From the NCBI GenBank assembly GCA_014905825.1, contig JACGCN010000007.1:1426001-1490000 (forward strand): a stretch of 64,000 nt of DNA. Reading direction: 5' to 3'. A program made the position numbers and the translations under genes. This document shows positions 27,295 to 39,900 of this stretch, piece after piece (within the stretch, counting starts at the first letter, position 1; each line of letters opens with the position of its first letter). The notes beneath the pieces are model-generated. The model was not told the DNA's origin. It was given only the letters and a program-made list of their open reading frames with translations, and did no database searches. The DNA comes from Lyophyllum atratum (taxonomy: Eukaryota > Basidiomycota > Agaricomycetes > Agaricales > Lyophyllaceae).

Positions 27295-30200
27295 ATGGCT
27301 CGGTTTCGCGCCAATTTCAGCGACAGCAGCGATGACGACTCTTCCTCAGAAGCAGAGACCCAGCCTCACCAACAGCAGCCCAGCGAGGATGAAAGCGAAA
27401 GCGAGAGTGAATCCTCCCGGTCGTCCAGCCCGGACATGCAGGAAGATGAACTCCTGACGACCTCGATGCGGCGGCGCAAGCAACCCAAGCGAGATGCATT
27501 GGTCGAGGATGAGGACGGGGAGATTAGGTATGCACATGAAGTCGAGGTAGCTGGGGCACTCGACGTGCGCGTCTCACCTGCCTCGTCTTCTGTATCACCA
27601 CCACCGCCAAGAACGCGTGGCGATCCTACAATTATACCATGGGCGCAGCATATCGGAGTCGATGCACAGAAAATGCATGTTATGCAGACATCCTTATTTC
27701 GCATGCCGGAGGAAGCCGCCGCGCTCAAGGCGCTCAACCAACCATCTCGCACTAATTTACGTGTACCACTTCAACCATTGAATCGGAAACATAGTCGCGA
27801 CTCCGATGGGGATGGCCTTCGGACGGACTCTAGAGAGGTGCGATATATTCCTATAGACTTGAGTACAGTGGCACGTCTAATACTTTCCGTTCTACCTTAG
27901 AGAGCTTCATTCGCTCACGATATCGAGCCACCAGTTTACCGTCCTTCGAGAAAGTATGCGCGCGTCGAAACTTCTGAGTCTGCGGTGAAAGGAAACGAAG
28001 GAGCCGTGTTTGACGCGGGTTTGGCGTTCGGACGCTCATTCCGTGTCGGGTGGGGACCGGGCGGAACACTAGTGCACCTGGGCGCTCTCTGTAACCCATC
28101 CTCCAGCCCGTAAGTCCTTATATTATATCCATATCTATGTCTCTCTTTTTAAAGTGATCACAGAAAAATATCCGCAAACTCATCGACTCTCACGAAAACC
28201 ACCGTCCCAATATTCTCAGATGCTACACAAGGCTCGTCGCTTTCTGCGAAGCTTCTCCAACACCATCTTTCCAACTCGCCAATAACATTAGATGACGATG
28301 GAACTCCGTTTGCCGCTCCCAACCCCACATCTCTACATTTCTCCTCATTCGTTTCATTGTTCCCGTCGGCGGACAGATCCTACGAGGCGTCTATATTCCG
28401 TCTCGGGCATGCCCTTTTTGACGACATCGATCTGCGCCTCGGTGAATCGATCACAATCGATATTCGGAATCGCGTCGCCTCCATTCGAAGAAAGGCTGCT
28501 CTTTCGGCATGGCTGGAAGACGCCGTTACTCCTGCCCTAGAAGCCGAACTACGCTCTAACAGTTCCGCGGACGCAACCACCATCGCATTCTCCCTCCTGA
28601 CCGGTAACCAAATAGAGAAGGCCGTAAACGTGGTCATGGATGGCGGATATCTCAAGCTTGCGACTTTGATCTCCCAAGCAGGTGGGGACTGGGAGTTCAA
28701 GGAGGATCTGAAAGAACAGCTTAGAATCTGGAAGGATGAGCGAATAGATGTACACATCGACGACAGCGTGAGGAAACTGTATGCCTTGTTGGCTGGCATC
28801 GTCGATACTGTGCTTGAGGGCTCACGAGGAGGTGGTCTCGAGAAGTGCGCGGATGTGGATGTGCTGAAGGGACTTGACTGGAAACGCACATTTGGAGTTC
28901 ACTTATGGTTCTCGGAGCCAGTGGACGCCCCCATCGCACAGGTGTTCCAAGCATATGACCAGGTCGTCAAGAACGCCGGACAACGTCAGGTCGCAAGACC
29001 TGTTCCCTGGTACGCGGAAAAGCAGAGCGCTTCTTCACGTTCGCATTGGAAACTGCCATCACCACCCACTACATCGGATGGTCTATTTTCCTTGATACGA
29101 CTTCATGCCGAACCTGCCTGCTCCCTGTCGCAAGTCCTCACTCCTCTGTCTTTCAGTACCTCCCCCCTCGATTACAGCCTTGCTTGGCATCTGTACATTA
29201 TTCTCTCGCGCTGCATGAGGGTGCGGGACTTTGCCGACCGCGGTGACCCAGTCGGCCGCGTTCGCCGGATGGATGATTCTTTTTCATCAGAGGACGAGGA
29301 GGAGGAAGAGGAGGATAAGCCTGAAGGCCATAGCCCCAGCGCCGATCTCCTGGCGAGTAGCTACGCGTTCCAACTGGAGGGCCAAGGCATGATCCAGGAG
29401 GCGCTGTTTGTGCTACTGCATATTGAAGGATCTGCAGGGTGAGTAAATCATATGTTGACTATTGACTTGGGAGTCTTGACGAGTGTCTGTTTATAGGAGG
29501 GAAAAGGCGATCAAGGATCTCCTGGCGCGATCGGCTGCTAAGCTGGATGAGTGGATGACGAGAGGGATTGTCGGAAGCTTGAAGATCCCGATAGCTTGGG
29601 TTCAGGAGGCTAAGGTGTGTGCCCTCATGTCAGAATTCGTGAAATTACACCTAAACATCGTTGAAAGGCCCTTCATGCGCTCGATGCCGGCGAAATTTAC
29701 GAGGCATACGAATTGTTCATCAGTGCTGGTCTTTATAACCCTGCCCACGACATCGCAGTTCTAGAGCTTGCGCCTGATGCGGTTATTCGCCGTGATCTAG
29801 GGCTTCTAAGGAGTTTGTTTATCAGGATTGAGGGGCGCCCCGGAGTAGAAGGCTGGAATGTTCGTGGAAAGGTCTGTCCTCCCATATTATATGATTCATA
29901 CGACATGGACACTGGTTGACTCCTTTTTATAACGTTTACAGGTCTTCATGGACTATGTTCACATCATGACCCGGCTACCCCAACTCGCAGAGCAGGTTTC
30001 AAACGACGCCGTCCCAGATGCGGCACATAGCACCGAGATCGACACCCTCACCAGGAGCGTCCCGCGACTGATTGGGATTCTTCCGGACGTCCTGCGGGAC
30101 GGTAATGATCCGCGACATAAGGCGGCTCTTGCGGAAATGGTTTCGGGAATGGTGGCGCAAGTGGATAAGCTTCGGCCTCTAGTCCTGGTTGGTGTCTATG

Positions 30201-30347
30201 TTTCTGCCCCTCTTGAAGATTTTCCTATCGACTTACGGCGGTTCCTCTTTTTAGGGACAGGTTCAGCCCAACTTGATGGACGAGTCTACGAGACTAGGTC
30301 ATATTCAGTCTGCGGCTTATGCGAGGTTACTCGAACATATTAGTTGA
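27295..30347 (+). CDS. NUP96: Nucleoporin NUP96 (Nup145C-like), stand-alone gene, 893 aa
   Basis: Scaffold nucleoporin of the Y-complex (Nup84/Nup107 complex) on the nuclear pore rings. Seven exons: 27295-27837, 27901-28109, 28164-29438, 29497-29614, 29668-29871, 29942-30187 and 30261-30347. The N-terminus is acidic and Ser-rich (NFSDSSDDDSSSEAE). The Nup96 entry block follows (FGRSFRVGWGPGGTLVHLGA), then the long alpha-helical ACE1-type solenoid, including ALSAWLEDAV, FSLLTGNQIEKAVNV, DYSLAWHLYIILSRC, and ALHALDAGEIYEAYELFIS followed by AGLYNPAHDIAVLELAPDAV. In most eukaryotes this protein is cut from a Nup98-Nup96 precursor by a self-cleaving domain ending in HFS. No GLFG repeats or such domain precede the start here, and 27295 is an unambiguous ATG after a plausible leader. 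Confidence 0.88.
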
Positions 30348-31257
30348 CCACTGTCCGTTCCTTGGCTGGGCTTGCAACCCAATCGGTCACCGAACCTTGA
30401 CCAAACTCCGAACCCCTTCAAAATCAGTCGCCTGCAAATTTGCGGCTTCCATTTCGATATCATGTAATTTCTTAATACCACCTTTTCCTGTATAGGGGCA
30501 GTTGCCAGACTAGAACGAAGCTCTGGCGAGACATGAAAGAGGAGGATCCGCCCTTCCGGGAATCACGACGAGCGCTGCAACAACGCTTGCCCGGCGCGAG
30601 ACCACCCCGTTAAGGCTTTTCAATCTTATCACGATTGGTGATTCCTTGTCTCGAGTTTGATCTCTGCGATGGTTTCGAGCTGTCCAGCTGAGGCAATGCC
30701 AACGGTCCTACATACTGGGGATGTTCGCGGACCGACCCGTTGGACAACTGGTTGCAAAGTTCAAACTGGTTGTACCATTATCTTCTGAAGTGTTTCGTCT
30801 TCGGATTGAGGTTACGGTCATGTCGCAAATCAGGCCTTCGCTGCTTCCACCGAGGGAAGCGGTCTCCGTATATCTTAGAATTATCTTTCGATTGAGGTTA
30901 CCTACTTGTCAGACTTGGGCTTAAGGCTTGGTCTCAAAGTTTGCCCTTAACGCGTCTTACCGTTGTTCATGTTGCCAGTAGCGGCAACTCCTGCAATTAC
31001 ACCACCATGCTAAGAGCAACTCGCCTCGGTCATCGAACCCCGAACTGCTGGAACTGGTTGGTTACCCCAAGTCCCCACAAGATGTTTTGCTTACTGAGAA
31101 ACGTCAACGACGACATCATCGTGACAGTCTCATCCCAGCACGTGCACCGTGCCCACTACCAGGCGGTCCTAGGGCGCTCAGATTTCTCAGACTTCCTTCC
31201 AGGAGTACAGTCATCACCGATACCTCTCTCCCCTTAACGTATACGCTGCTTCGCACA
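30348..31257. other. Intergenic region, nothing recognised
   Basis: This is the 3' flank of NUP96 and the promoter of the GST gene. No open frame or repeat is supported. Confidence 0.45.
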
Positions 31258-32766
31258 ATGACTACAGGCAGAGACCCCACCTCGCAGTCTGATATCACGA
31301 AGATGAAGACTGAACCCGACGGTAGCTTCAAGCGCGCAGACGCTTCGTTCCGCAACACTATTGAGAAGGGTGGACGGTTCGAGCCTGAACCTGGTACCTA
31401 ATGCTCTTCACTCCCATGCTCCTCCGTACTCTTACCTTCTCCACAAATCTCAGATCGCTATCACCTCTACGTCTCCCTAGCCTGCCGTGAGCACGCTCTA
31501 TAGATGAGCCCGACGAATGGAAACCTGACGATAACCATCGATTCTGTTCAGCATGGGCGACCAGGACCCTGATCGTACGAAAGCTTAAGGGTCTGGAAAA
31601 CATCATACGTGAGCCCTGTCTTGTTCATTTCGGCGTCAATCAAGCATCGTCCTGAAATGCCCCAAGCGGTCTCTGTGGTGTCCCCCCGCATGGGCGCCCA
31701 TGGGTGGCCATTTGCAAATGCCGACCAGTTCCCAGGAGCGGACGTTGATCCCCTGTACAACGCGGAGCACATCAAGGATTTATACTTTAAAGCCGACCCC
31801 AACTACGGCGGAAGGTTCGTCTGCCGCAAACTCTTTGTTGGCTGAATACCAGGGTCTTGAATTGAATTGATATGCCTTCGTCAGGTTCACTGTTCCTGTC
31901 CTCTGGGATAAGAAAACCCACACGATCGTCAACAATGAGAGCTCGGAAATTATTCGCGTGTTCAACACTGCTTTCAATGACGTGATCCCTCCTGAGAAGG
32001 CAGCTCTTGATTTATACCCAGCGAACCTCCGCACGCAGATCGACGAAGTCAATGAATGGATCTATCCCAACATAAACAGTCAGTCTCTGGTTTTTGGTTT
32101 TCTCTCTTTCCTCTTCCCCTGCTCAGGGTAACATGTTTTGAATTGCGCACTTTTAGACGGCGTTTACCGATCAGGATTCGCTACCACACAAGGGGCCTAT
32201 GAGAAGGCAGTGCATGAATTATTTGAGGCGCTGGACAAGGTCGAGAAGATACTCCATGGAAAGGAGTATTTGGTTGGAGACAAGCTCACTGAAGCCGATA
32301 TCAGACTTTACGTTACGATCGTACGTCTTGGGTCAAGAAATCTATCTGGTTTTGCTTTCTTACCTGCTTTCGCACCAGATCCGCTTCGACCCCGTGTATG
32401 TGGGGCACTTCAAGTGCAACATTCGTGACATTCGTCATGGCTACCCTGCCATTCACACGTGCGTACAGTCTTACTTTCGTTAGGTTTCGTCAGACCTTAA
32501 GGTGTCCCGATTTGCATCCGATATCCAGCTGGATGAAGAAGCTCTACTGGAACAACGACGCCTTCAAGTCGTCCACCAACTTCGACCACATCAAGACGCA
32601 TTACTACTGGTCCCACCCATCCGTGCGTAAACATGTTGCTCCTTAAGATTGCGTGCTCACCTTCTGTCGTATCTGTCATTTCTCTAAACCATCATGATCA
32701 CTGTCGCAGATCAACCCTACCAGGGTCGTGCCGGTTGGACCCATTCCGAACATCGAGCCGTTGTAA
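31258..32766 (+). CDS. Xi-class GST, probable glutathionyl-hydroquinone reductase, 320 aa (copy 1)
   Basis: Thioredoxin-fold enzyme expected to reduce glutathionyl-hydroquinones to hydroquinones using GSH, through a mixed disulfide on a catalytic cysteine in the cytosol. The signature ACPWA is present (Cys56), but it is reconstituted across an intron: TGC C at 31486 joins CA TGG at 31552. Further family blocks are [60 protein letters not shown] and [12 protein letters not shown]. Nine exons: 31258-31393, 31454-31486, 31552-31608, 31667-31814, 31885-32078, 32157-32320, 32379-32458, 32529-32622 and 32710-32766. It has a close paralog on the other strand at 46486-47893 with matching exons. Presence near a CYP53 P450 suits aromatic detoxification, by inference. 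Confidence 0.92.
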
Positions 32767-33088
32767 CTTGTAGCGATGCCCAGGTAAGTATCACAAGGCG
32801 AAGCACATGTAACAGTATCTGTATCTGTACGATATCGCTTTCTACGCTATTCAGTATGCTTTCTGATCGAGAACACTTGTCGCGGAAGATATGTTATGAT
32901 AGATCGGTGATGGCGAAGCCAAGGAGGTGACAAAGTTATATTGAGATCCAAGATGGAATAACGACAATGAGAACATATGCATGCACCGGGTCCTTATCTC
33001 ATATCAGTCCTACGTCGTCGTGAGACTACAAGTCTACAACGTCCATCGAAGAAACGAAGATTGAGCGGGGGAGGGCGAGATCTGGAGA
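32767..33088. other. Convergent intergenic region, nothing recognised
   Basis: Holds the 3' ends of the GST and of the GPI-protein gene. No repeat or RNA gene was seen. Confidence 0.5.
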
Positions 33089-35290
33089 TTAGAGCAGCAA
33101 GAGCGCCGCGCCAACAGCCGTCCAGCCAAACAGGCCAAACACTGCGTCGGTGGGGGTCATGTGGGACGCCGCATCATTCGTACCCGTTGGCCTCGCACCG
33201 CCAGAAGACGGAGGAGCCAGGGTCTGCGGGCCGGAAGAAGCACTCTGTGTGGGAAAGGCGCAATAACAAGGTCTGTGAGATGGGGTCTTGCAAAGAGGGC
33301 GGGTGCAGAGATAGACAAGTTGTATGGGAGAAGGCGCTACTTACCGAGGTGACAGACGGGCCCGCGGTCGTGGTGCTTGAGCCTGTCGCGAAAAGGCCAT
33401 TTCCAATCGTGCTCAGTGGCGCGCAAGACGAGGAGGAGGGTACGGGATGCGCGGAGGGGGTGACGGGCTCGCCTTGGTGGAACGTCGAGGCCCCGTAGAC
33501 GCCCATTGGCTATAGGCAAAGAAACAGAAGATCGACGCACACGAGCGGGAGCGTATCAGCGGCTCGTGGTGATACCAAGCGAATAAAATGGTACGCGCCT
33601 CCCCGCTGTCCCCTTTACAGTTCTCGAAGACGCCAGGATCATAGTTCGCCGGCATATTCCAAGCGCAGCCCATCTCGTCATATATGTGCTACGGGTGCAA
33701 TTGGGATTCGAGAGCCACGTAAAAGAAGTCAGGGAACGCGCCGTGGGGTCGAGTGTATGTACGACATACCTGACACCAGGTGGGTGCCATGGGGCCAGGC
33801 TTGCACGCGCGGAAGCAAAACTGGGTATCGGAGATAAAGTTCTGCATGTCCCACACGAGATCAGCGAGAGGCGGTGGCGATGTGAGCGCAAAGACAGCGT
33901 ACCGTCCACTCTACGATCTCCTGGAGCTGTCCGAACGCACTAGAAAAGACAAGGCCGCCAATCGGGTTTCCTGGATCGTAGAGAAGGTAAGTGAAAGAGA
34001 AAAAGAAGTGAGATATACGGGAAATGGCGATTGGAGGTGTGTGTGCAGGCTGACCTAGACCGTCTTGCCCATGGGGATCGAGCTGTGTGGATAGACAGAC
34101 AACGTCAAGGATGAGAATTTCAGCTACGTCTTCTGTGTCGAGGGAACATTCTAGCAAATGACAGAAACTGGGTGATAGTTGCTCCGAATAGTGCCGATTT
34201 CTGTTACGTTTACGTTGTTCTTGCCAGTGGGTCGTATACAGAGATGCAGATGCCAATCCATACGTCCGAAGACGAGATATGACACGACACGACAGAACAA
34301 GATGGGGGGACACACAAAAGCAAGTTCAAGCAGCGTACGTACCTCTCCCTGAGAATAGAACAAAGCCGACGTAAGTCACATGCACGCGAGAGGTGGGAGG
34401 GAGCCAAGGTGGAATAAAGGCAAAATATGGACAGGTACTCACGCCAGCATCTCCAGCAGGGACATTAAGAAACGTCAAATTGCCAACACCTGTCGCCGTG
34501 AAGAAGAAAAACACACAAGGACGCAAATCAGATACACAATGTTGTAACGACCTGGCGTGGGACCTCTACGCACCAGTGATCTGCACGAAATCGGGTGTCT
34601 GTACGAAATGCGCGCCGCTGATGGTCCCGTCGGGAATGAGTCGGGTGCCGGTACCGTTCTGCAAAGCCGATACCAGAAGATCAACATAAGTATCGGCATG
34701 CACACATTCAATTTAATCGCAGCGTTAATTGTATATCATGGTGGGAGGGTGATGGACACCGCCGACGGGTGTCGCCATGCGGCCGACAGGTCACGGACAG
34801 ATACAGAGAAATCAAGATAACACACACCTTGATGCACCACGCAACCTCAATGCGCTAAACAAACGGGAGGGGCAGCGTGTGAGTGCCACAGACATATGAT
34901 GATATCTCCCCATCGAAGGGGAGGGGGATCTCGCCTCGGTGTTACCAATGACAGAGCCTGGACCCGGTTCCGGGGGCGCCCATATGCACCAGTCTGCCAC
35001 AGAGTTGACTGCGTGCGGGTGCGCATTTGCAGAGGAATTGAATTGGCGGCACAGGGTCGGGTTGAGATAGGTTAGGAAGTGGAGATGGGGGGCGTGGATG
35101 GGGAATTCGAGGACGTACGGAAAGCGTTTTGGCAGTTTGAAGTCTGATTGACTGCAGTGCCGCATCGATTGGTGCCCGACTGGCCTTCCTCTGATTGGGC
35201 GGGGGCGTTCGAGGGGAGATACGTCGCGCTCTGGGCCTGGGCTTGCAGGAACAGGATAGCGAGGACTAGAGCGATGGGACCGCTAGGCAT
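33089..35290 (-). CDS. Macrophage-activating-glycoprotein-like GPI-anchored surface protein, 327 aa
   Basis: Extracellular protein of a basidiomycete family annotated as macrophage activating glycoprotein; role in the fungus unknown. A signal peptide (MPSGPIALVLAILFLQAQA) leads into a Cys-rich ectodomain with DWCIWAPPEP, RIEVAWCIK, GTRLIPDGTISGAHFVQTPD, NPIGGLVFSSAFGQ, CFRACKPG, GCAWNMPANYDPGVFE and GVYGASTFHQG. A Ser/Thr-rich stalk and a hydrophobic C-tail (VFGLFGWTAVGAALLLL) follow, typical of GPI addition. Eleven exons: 35290-35119, 35008-34935, 34854-34828, 34658-34574, 34489-34443, 34082-34055, 33970-33903, 33841-33770, 33688-33599, 33509-33345 and 33244-33089, summing to 328 codons. Introns 2 and 9 both follow GAG and begin GCG (GC-AG). 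Exons 3 and 6 are 27 and 28 nt. Confidence 0.85.
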
Positions 35291-36527
35291 TCTGGATTCG
35301 AGGGTAGGTTATCGATGGAGGGGAACTTGGAGGGCTGCGGGGTGCTTCCAGTGCCACCCACGGCATGAAGTCTCCTGCGGCATGCCTGGAGGGATATAAA
35401 AAGAGCGATTACTTGACTTGGGGCTGGCTATCCCACCAAGATAAATATAACCTGCTGCCCATGGAGGAAAGCAGCAGCGATGAGAGTGAACCGAAGGTAT
35501 CATGGCAGTTGACGTGCAGGTAGGCTTTGGGCGAAGTTCGACGCGAGCGTCGGCCGACGTCCGCGTGTCGGCACAATCTTCACGACACTACTGTTGGAGG
35601 CGGGTGGTCCAAGAGGGACGCGTCTTCCCTTGATCCAAACTTGTGGTATGTGCTCGTTCTCATCGGTCATCTCCTGACTTCGGAGTATGCCATTTGGCTG
35701 AGGCTTCAAGTTTCGTTGTTCGGAATGTTCCTGTTTAGACCTGCTGGTGGTGATCGTCGTTGGTGACGACGTTCTAGATCTATGGAAGCTAATTGGCCCT
35801 GTAAAATTACCCGACGATGGACCGAGGCACCGAGCGCGCCATGCCGCTCTGCTCGTACCCTTTTCATTTTACTTTTGACGATCTCCAGACGGCATGTCCC
35901 CTCGTTTCGAGGAGAAAAAACGTCCTCGCAGCCAGAGAACGTGGCTGGTCGGAGATCTCCATCCATATCATCAGTGGCTGATAAAACATGTGCATGGCAG
36001 AGGAGACCTTTTATGCCAAGCGATCCAGCTCAGCCTGAATCGTCGGAAGAATCTATCGATATCTGGATCCTGGGGATATTTGAAAAAGATCTCCAGACGG
36101 ATCCGGTCCCGTCGTGCTCGTCCCTCTTCTCATGGATTGCTTCTTCTTAACGTCATTTCTCACCACGCATCCCGCCCGACTGTCTGCCACTGGGGTTCCC
36201 TTGGGTAGGGTAATTGCAAGGGCTATCGTTGGCTGCGCTCAGGCAAGTATCAGTGAGGTCCGCTTGGCGCGGTTGGATGGACGGGTAGGACGGAACTTGA
36301 CATTAGGGGTGGGACTGTGGACCCGGATCTCACTGGGATAGACTTTTGCATCTAGATTTCCCCATTGCCGTCCACTCGGATTGATTCGTACCTTTTAGTA
36401 TTCGATCGTTTCGGCAAACACCTGATGTGTTCTTTCCATTGCAAGTCATTCACTGGACGGACGCCAAAATCTCCATACGAGTATATAATAGGCATGATCC
36501 TTGCGGACCACGCCACTATACCCCACC
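35291..36527. other. Divergent intergenic region, promoters only
   Basis: Lies between the GPI-protein gene (-) and CYP53 (+). A short word, GATCTCCAGACGG, occurs twice (near 35879 and 36088). No gene is supported. Confidence 0.45.
36482..36490 (+). promoter_or_regulatory. TATA-like box of the CYP53 gene
   Basis: TATATAATA on the plus strand, about 40 nt before the ATG at 36528, which implies a very short 5' leader. Confidence 0.4.
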
Positions 36528-38471
36528 ATGTCGTCTGTCCTTGCTCGTCTTGACCTTTCCTTCCTGGACTTCCTCAGAAGCATCGACCTCCCTACCCTCG
36601 CCGTCATCGCCCCCACCCTCGCCGTCCTCGTCCACGTCGTCCCCTATTTCTGGGACTCGCATGGCATTCGTCTCTATCCAGGACCATTCATAGGAAAGTT
36701 CTCAGATATATGGCTCGGTCTCATCAGCAAGCATGGCCACCGCTCAGAGGTAGTCCACGAGATGCACAAAAAATACGGTATGTGTCAATGTGCCTTGTAT
36801 CTCCCCACCCACCCTTAACTTGCATCTCAGGTCCCTTTGTGCGCCTTGCACCCAACCACATCTCCATTGCGGAACCGGATGCACTGGGGCTTGTGTACGC
36901 GCACGGGAACGGAGCGCTCAAGTCGAACTTTTACGACGCTTTCGTGTCGATCCACCGTGGAGTGTTCAACACGCGTGACCGCCACGAACATGCCCGCAAA
37001 CGGAAGATCGTCTCCCATATCTTCTCGCAGAAGAACGTCATCGAGTTTGAGCCTCATATTCGTCTTTACGTCAGCTCCTTTATCAAGCAATGGGACCGCC
37101 TCTGCGAAGCTTCCCTTAAAGGCGAGTCTGGTCCTGAGGGCGAGGGCTGGTCAGGTCGCGATGGCCGTCTCTGGCTCGATTGCCTCCCATGTACGTCCCT
37201 TCATGCCTATACGTGTCACACTTCTAACTGTTATTCATAGGGGCCAATTATCTCGCTTTCGATATCGTGGGCGACCTCGCCTTTGGTGCGCCATTTGGCA
37301 TGATCGAAGCCGCGAAGGACATCGCCAAGGTACCCAAGAACCAGGAAGGCGCCATGAACTCGTACGGCAAGGAAGGCGGCGTGGTCGAGGAGGTCAGCGT
37401 CCCCGCGGTCCGCATTCTCAATGGACGCGGCGAGTACTCCATGTCGCTCGGTGTGCTTCCCCCTTGGTGGCGCCCTCTTGTTCGCAAGATTCCCTGGTAC
37501 CGACGTGGCTCCGCCGATGTGAAAACCTTGGCCGGCATTGCAATTATGGCAGTCAGGAAGCGACTGGCAACGCCCACCGATCGTGTTGATCTCTTGAGCA
37601 AGCTGAAGGCGGGACGGGACAGTAACGGCAACCCTATGGGACGTGAGGAGCTCACCGCAGAGGCTTTGACCCTTCTTATTGCCGGCTCTGATACCACATC
37701 CAAGTACGTAACTCTTCAATCTGTGACACCCCGAGCTAACTTTATGGCACTATCAGTTCCACGTGTGCCATCATCTATCACCTTGCACGTAATCCACATG
37801 TGCAACAGAGGCTGCACAAGGAACTTGACGAGCAGCTCGGGACAGAGGATGAAATCGCCGCGACTGGTGACCAGGTCAAACGCCTGCCATACCTCGAGGC
37901 GTGCATCAATGAAGGCCTGCGTATTCATTCTACGTCTGCCCTGGGCCTTCCCCGTGTCGTGCCTGAAGGGGGTCTCACCGTGCTCGGACAGTATTTCCCT
38001 CCTGGCACCGTCGTCAGCGTACCAAGCTATACCATCCACCGCGACACGAGTGTGTGGGGTGAAGACGTCGAGGAGTACCGCCCTGAACGCTGGTTCGAGC
38101 GCGACCAGGCTGCCATGCAAAAAACATTCAACCCTTTCTCCGTTGGCCCGAGGTATGTCATGGGTTGTTGACTGATGCCATCTCTCGATCATAACTCACG
38201 TACCCTCTCCCCTCCCCCGCCCATTCTCCACCTGTCTACCAGAGCATGTGTAGGCCGTAATTTGGCCTTCCTGGAGCTTCAGATCATCTGTGCATCCATA
38301 CTCCGCCGCTATGAGTTCGTCTTGGAGAACCCCGACGTCCCAGTATGTCTACCAATCTTGATGGCTTCGTCTGCTTTTGCTCATGTGTTCCTGTCTCAGC
38401 TCCAGACCAGCGAGGGATTCCTCCGGAAACCCCTGGGATGCAAAGTTGGCATCAAGCGCCGGGATGTTTAG
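36528..38471 (+). CDS. Cytochrome P450, CYP53 family (benzoate 4-hydroxylase), 546 aa
   Basis: Membrane-anchored ER monooxygenase; CYP53 enzymes para-hydroxylate benzoate and related plant-derived phenolics, feeding the beta-ketoadipate route. Six exons: 36528-36777, 36831-37190, 37241-37703, 37757-38152, 38243-38342 and 38400-38471. The N-terminus has a hydrophobic anchor (LPTLAVIAPTLAVLVHVV) and the proline-rich hinge LYPGPF. Seen in order: the CYP53-like region FVSIHRGVFNTRDRHEHAR, the I-helix AGSDTTS, the K-helix ExxR (NEGLRIHS), YRPERWF, and the heme loop FNPFSVGPRACVGR with the axial cysteine, which spans intron 4. All introns are GT-AG. Reductase partner is not in the window. CYP53 assignment rests on the I-helix-upstream block and the GQYFPPGTVVSVPSY segment. 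Confidence 0.93.
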
Positions 38472-38791
38472 ACTATGTATCTCATATGTACGTAGTACTT
38501 CGAACCCTCTACTCTAGCCTCGCGGACCGCGGGAACTTCATTGCATATCGAGTCCTCATTGTACTGTACCACGCACTCTCTAAATACGCACACTGTACAT
38601 ACACGTCCACTTTGACACACCCAGAACGTGTACCTGGGCCCGACCTGGGCCAATCACCTCTGGTACCATAATAGAGCCCCACAAAGTCAGGGGTCTGCAT
38701 GCAGGCGTAACCTTCCCACGGTACAGATTTGAGGTGTAAACTCCATTACAGCATCGCCTCCTGCCGTTCCCCACCACCATGACCGTCCGCC
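38472..38791. other. Short intergenic region, nothing recognised
   Basis: 3' flank of CYP53 and promoter of the following membrane-protein gene. No structure seen. Confidence 0.5.
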
Positions 38792-39658
38792 ATGGCCACT
38801 AGCACCTCATCACAGTTCAGCATATCCAGGCCCACCCCAACCTCGTCCTCCAAACCCGAGCCAGGCTTCTCCCCCGGAGCGTCCCCGCCGCTCATCCTCG
38901 CCTTCCTGGCCATCGGCCTCTTCGCCGTCTCTATGATCGGCGTGTTTGGGTGGCGGCGCATCCAGTATAGTCGTATGATGGCGGCGGGGTTCCAGGATCC
39001 GACGTGGATGGAGTTTAGCGTCGTGGCGGGGAGGCGCGATGTCGGGCCTAGACCGAAGTTGTGGGATATGTGGACGACTGTTGGGACGAAGGGAGAGGCT
39101 CATCATGAACGGGAGATGGAGTGGGAGACAATTATGGTATGTACACAATCTACGCCCCCTCCCTAGTAATGCTACCCTCTCTCTATGAATAACAAAATAT
39201 ACGGGTGTGTGTGCTCACATCGCTTTTCCTGGGCTGCGTTACTATAGCCTGTTGCTGTGATGGCGATACCCGCCTCGGGTAATCGCACCACCGCAGATAC
39301 AGTGGGGGACGGTGCTAGCAGTGCTGCAAGGACGCGACCGCCTAGGGCTTCGATTCCTGTGCGTTACTACCCGTGGACGCGCCGTCCTGACCGCTCCACG
39401 ACCACAACGAATTCCACCACTGCCACTGCCACCACCAATGCCTCCACGCCGGAGAAGGCGGGAGACTCTGGCCCCCACCATCACGACACGGGGCGGCTGC
39501 AGGTAGCAGTAGCTATTGCGATGCCATCCCGACGAACGACTAACGAATATGGAGACGAACACCGCCGGGGAGGCGACGGACCTGGAGGTGAGACGGATGA
39601 TACCTTGGAGTATACCCTCGGGGTGTACGAATGTGATTGGGAGCATGAGAACGGATGA
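38792..39658 (+). CDS. Single-pass membrane protein of unknown function, 251 aa
   Basis: Two exons, 38792-39136 and 39248-39658, phase 0. After about 30 Ser/Thr/Pro-rich residues there is one membrane segment (PPLILAFLAIGLFAVSMIGV) followed by FGWRRIQYSR, so the basic side marks the cytosolic face (N-terminus outside or luminal). The cytosolic part contains PRPKLWDMWT and, after the intron, VAVMAI. A Thr-rich low-complexity insert follows, and the protein ends in LEYTLGVYECDWEHENG. The LWDMWT and YTLGVYECDW blocks resemble a small membrane-protein family common in Agaricomycetes (from memory). No enzymatic motif is visible. Confidence 0.75.
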
Positions 39659-39900
39659 GACGCGGGCGGTGGATGGGTTGAGTCGCGATCGCCGGGGGTT
39701 GGATGGGGAGTGTAGGGGTCCCAGCATAGTGTGCGTGTATACCTTGTACTGCGAGACGTGTATATTATTTGATTGTCGATGGGAAAGGAATGCTTCCGCG
39801 CTTCCCTGCGCAACGCCAGGCCCATATGTATATTTGGCCCTTTAGACGCCCAGGTCCACATCGATCTGTGTCTGTCCAGGTGTGCAAGACATCATCCGCA

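Noticed and set aside
36831..37589. Long overlapping frames in other phases inside the CYP53 exons
   Set aside because: Shadows of the P450 reading frame, which carries all the conserved motifs.
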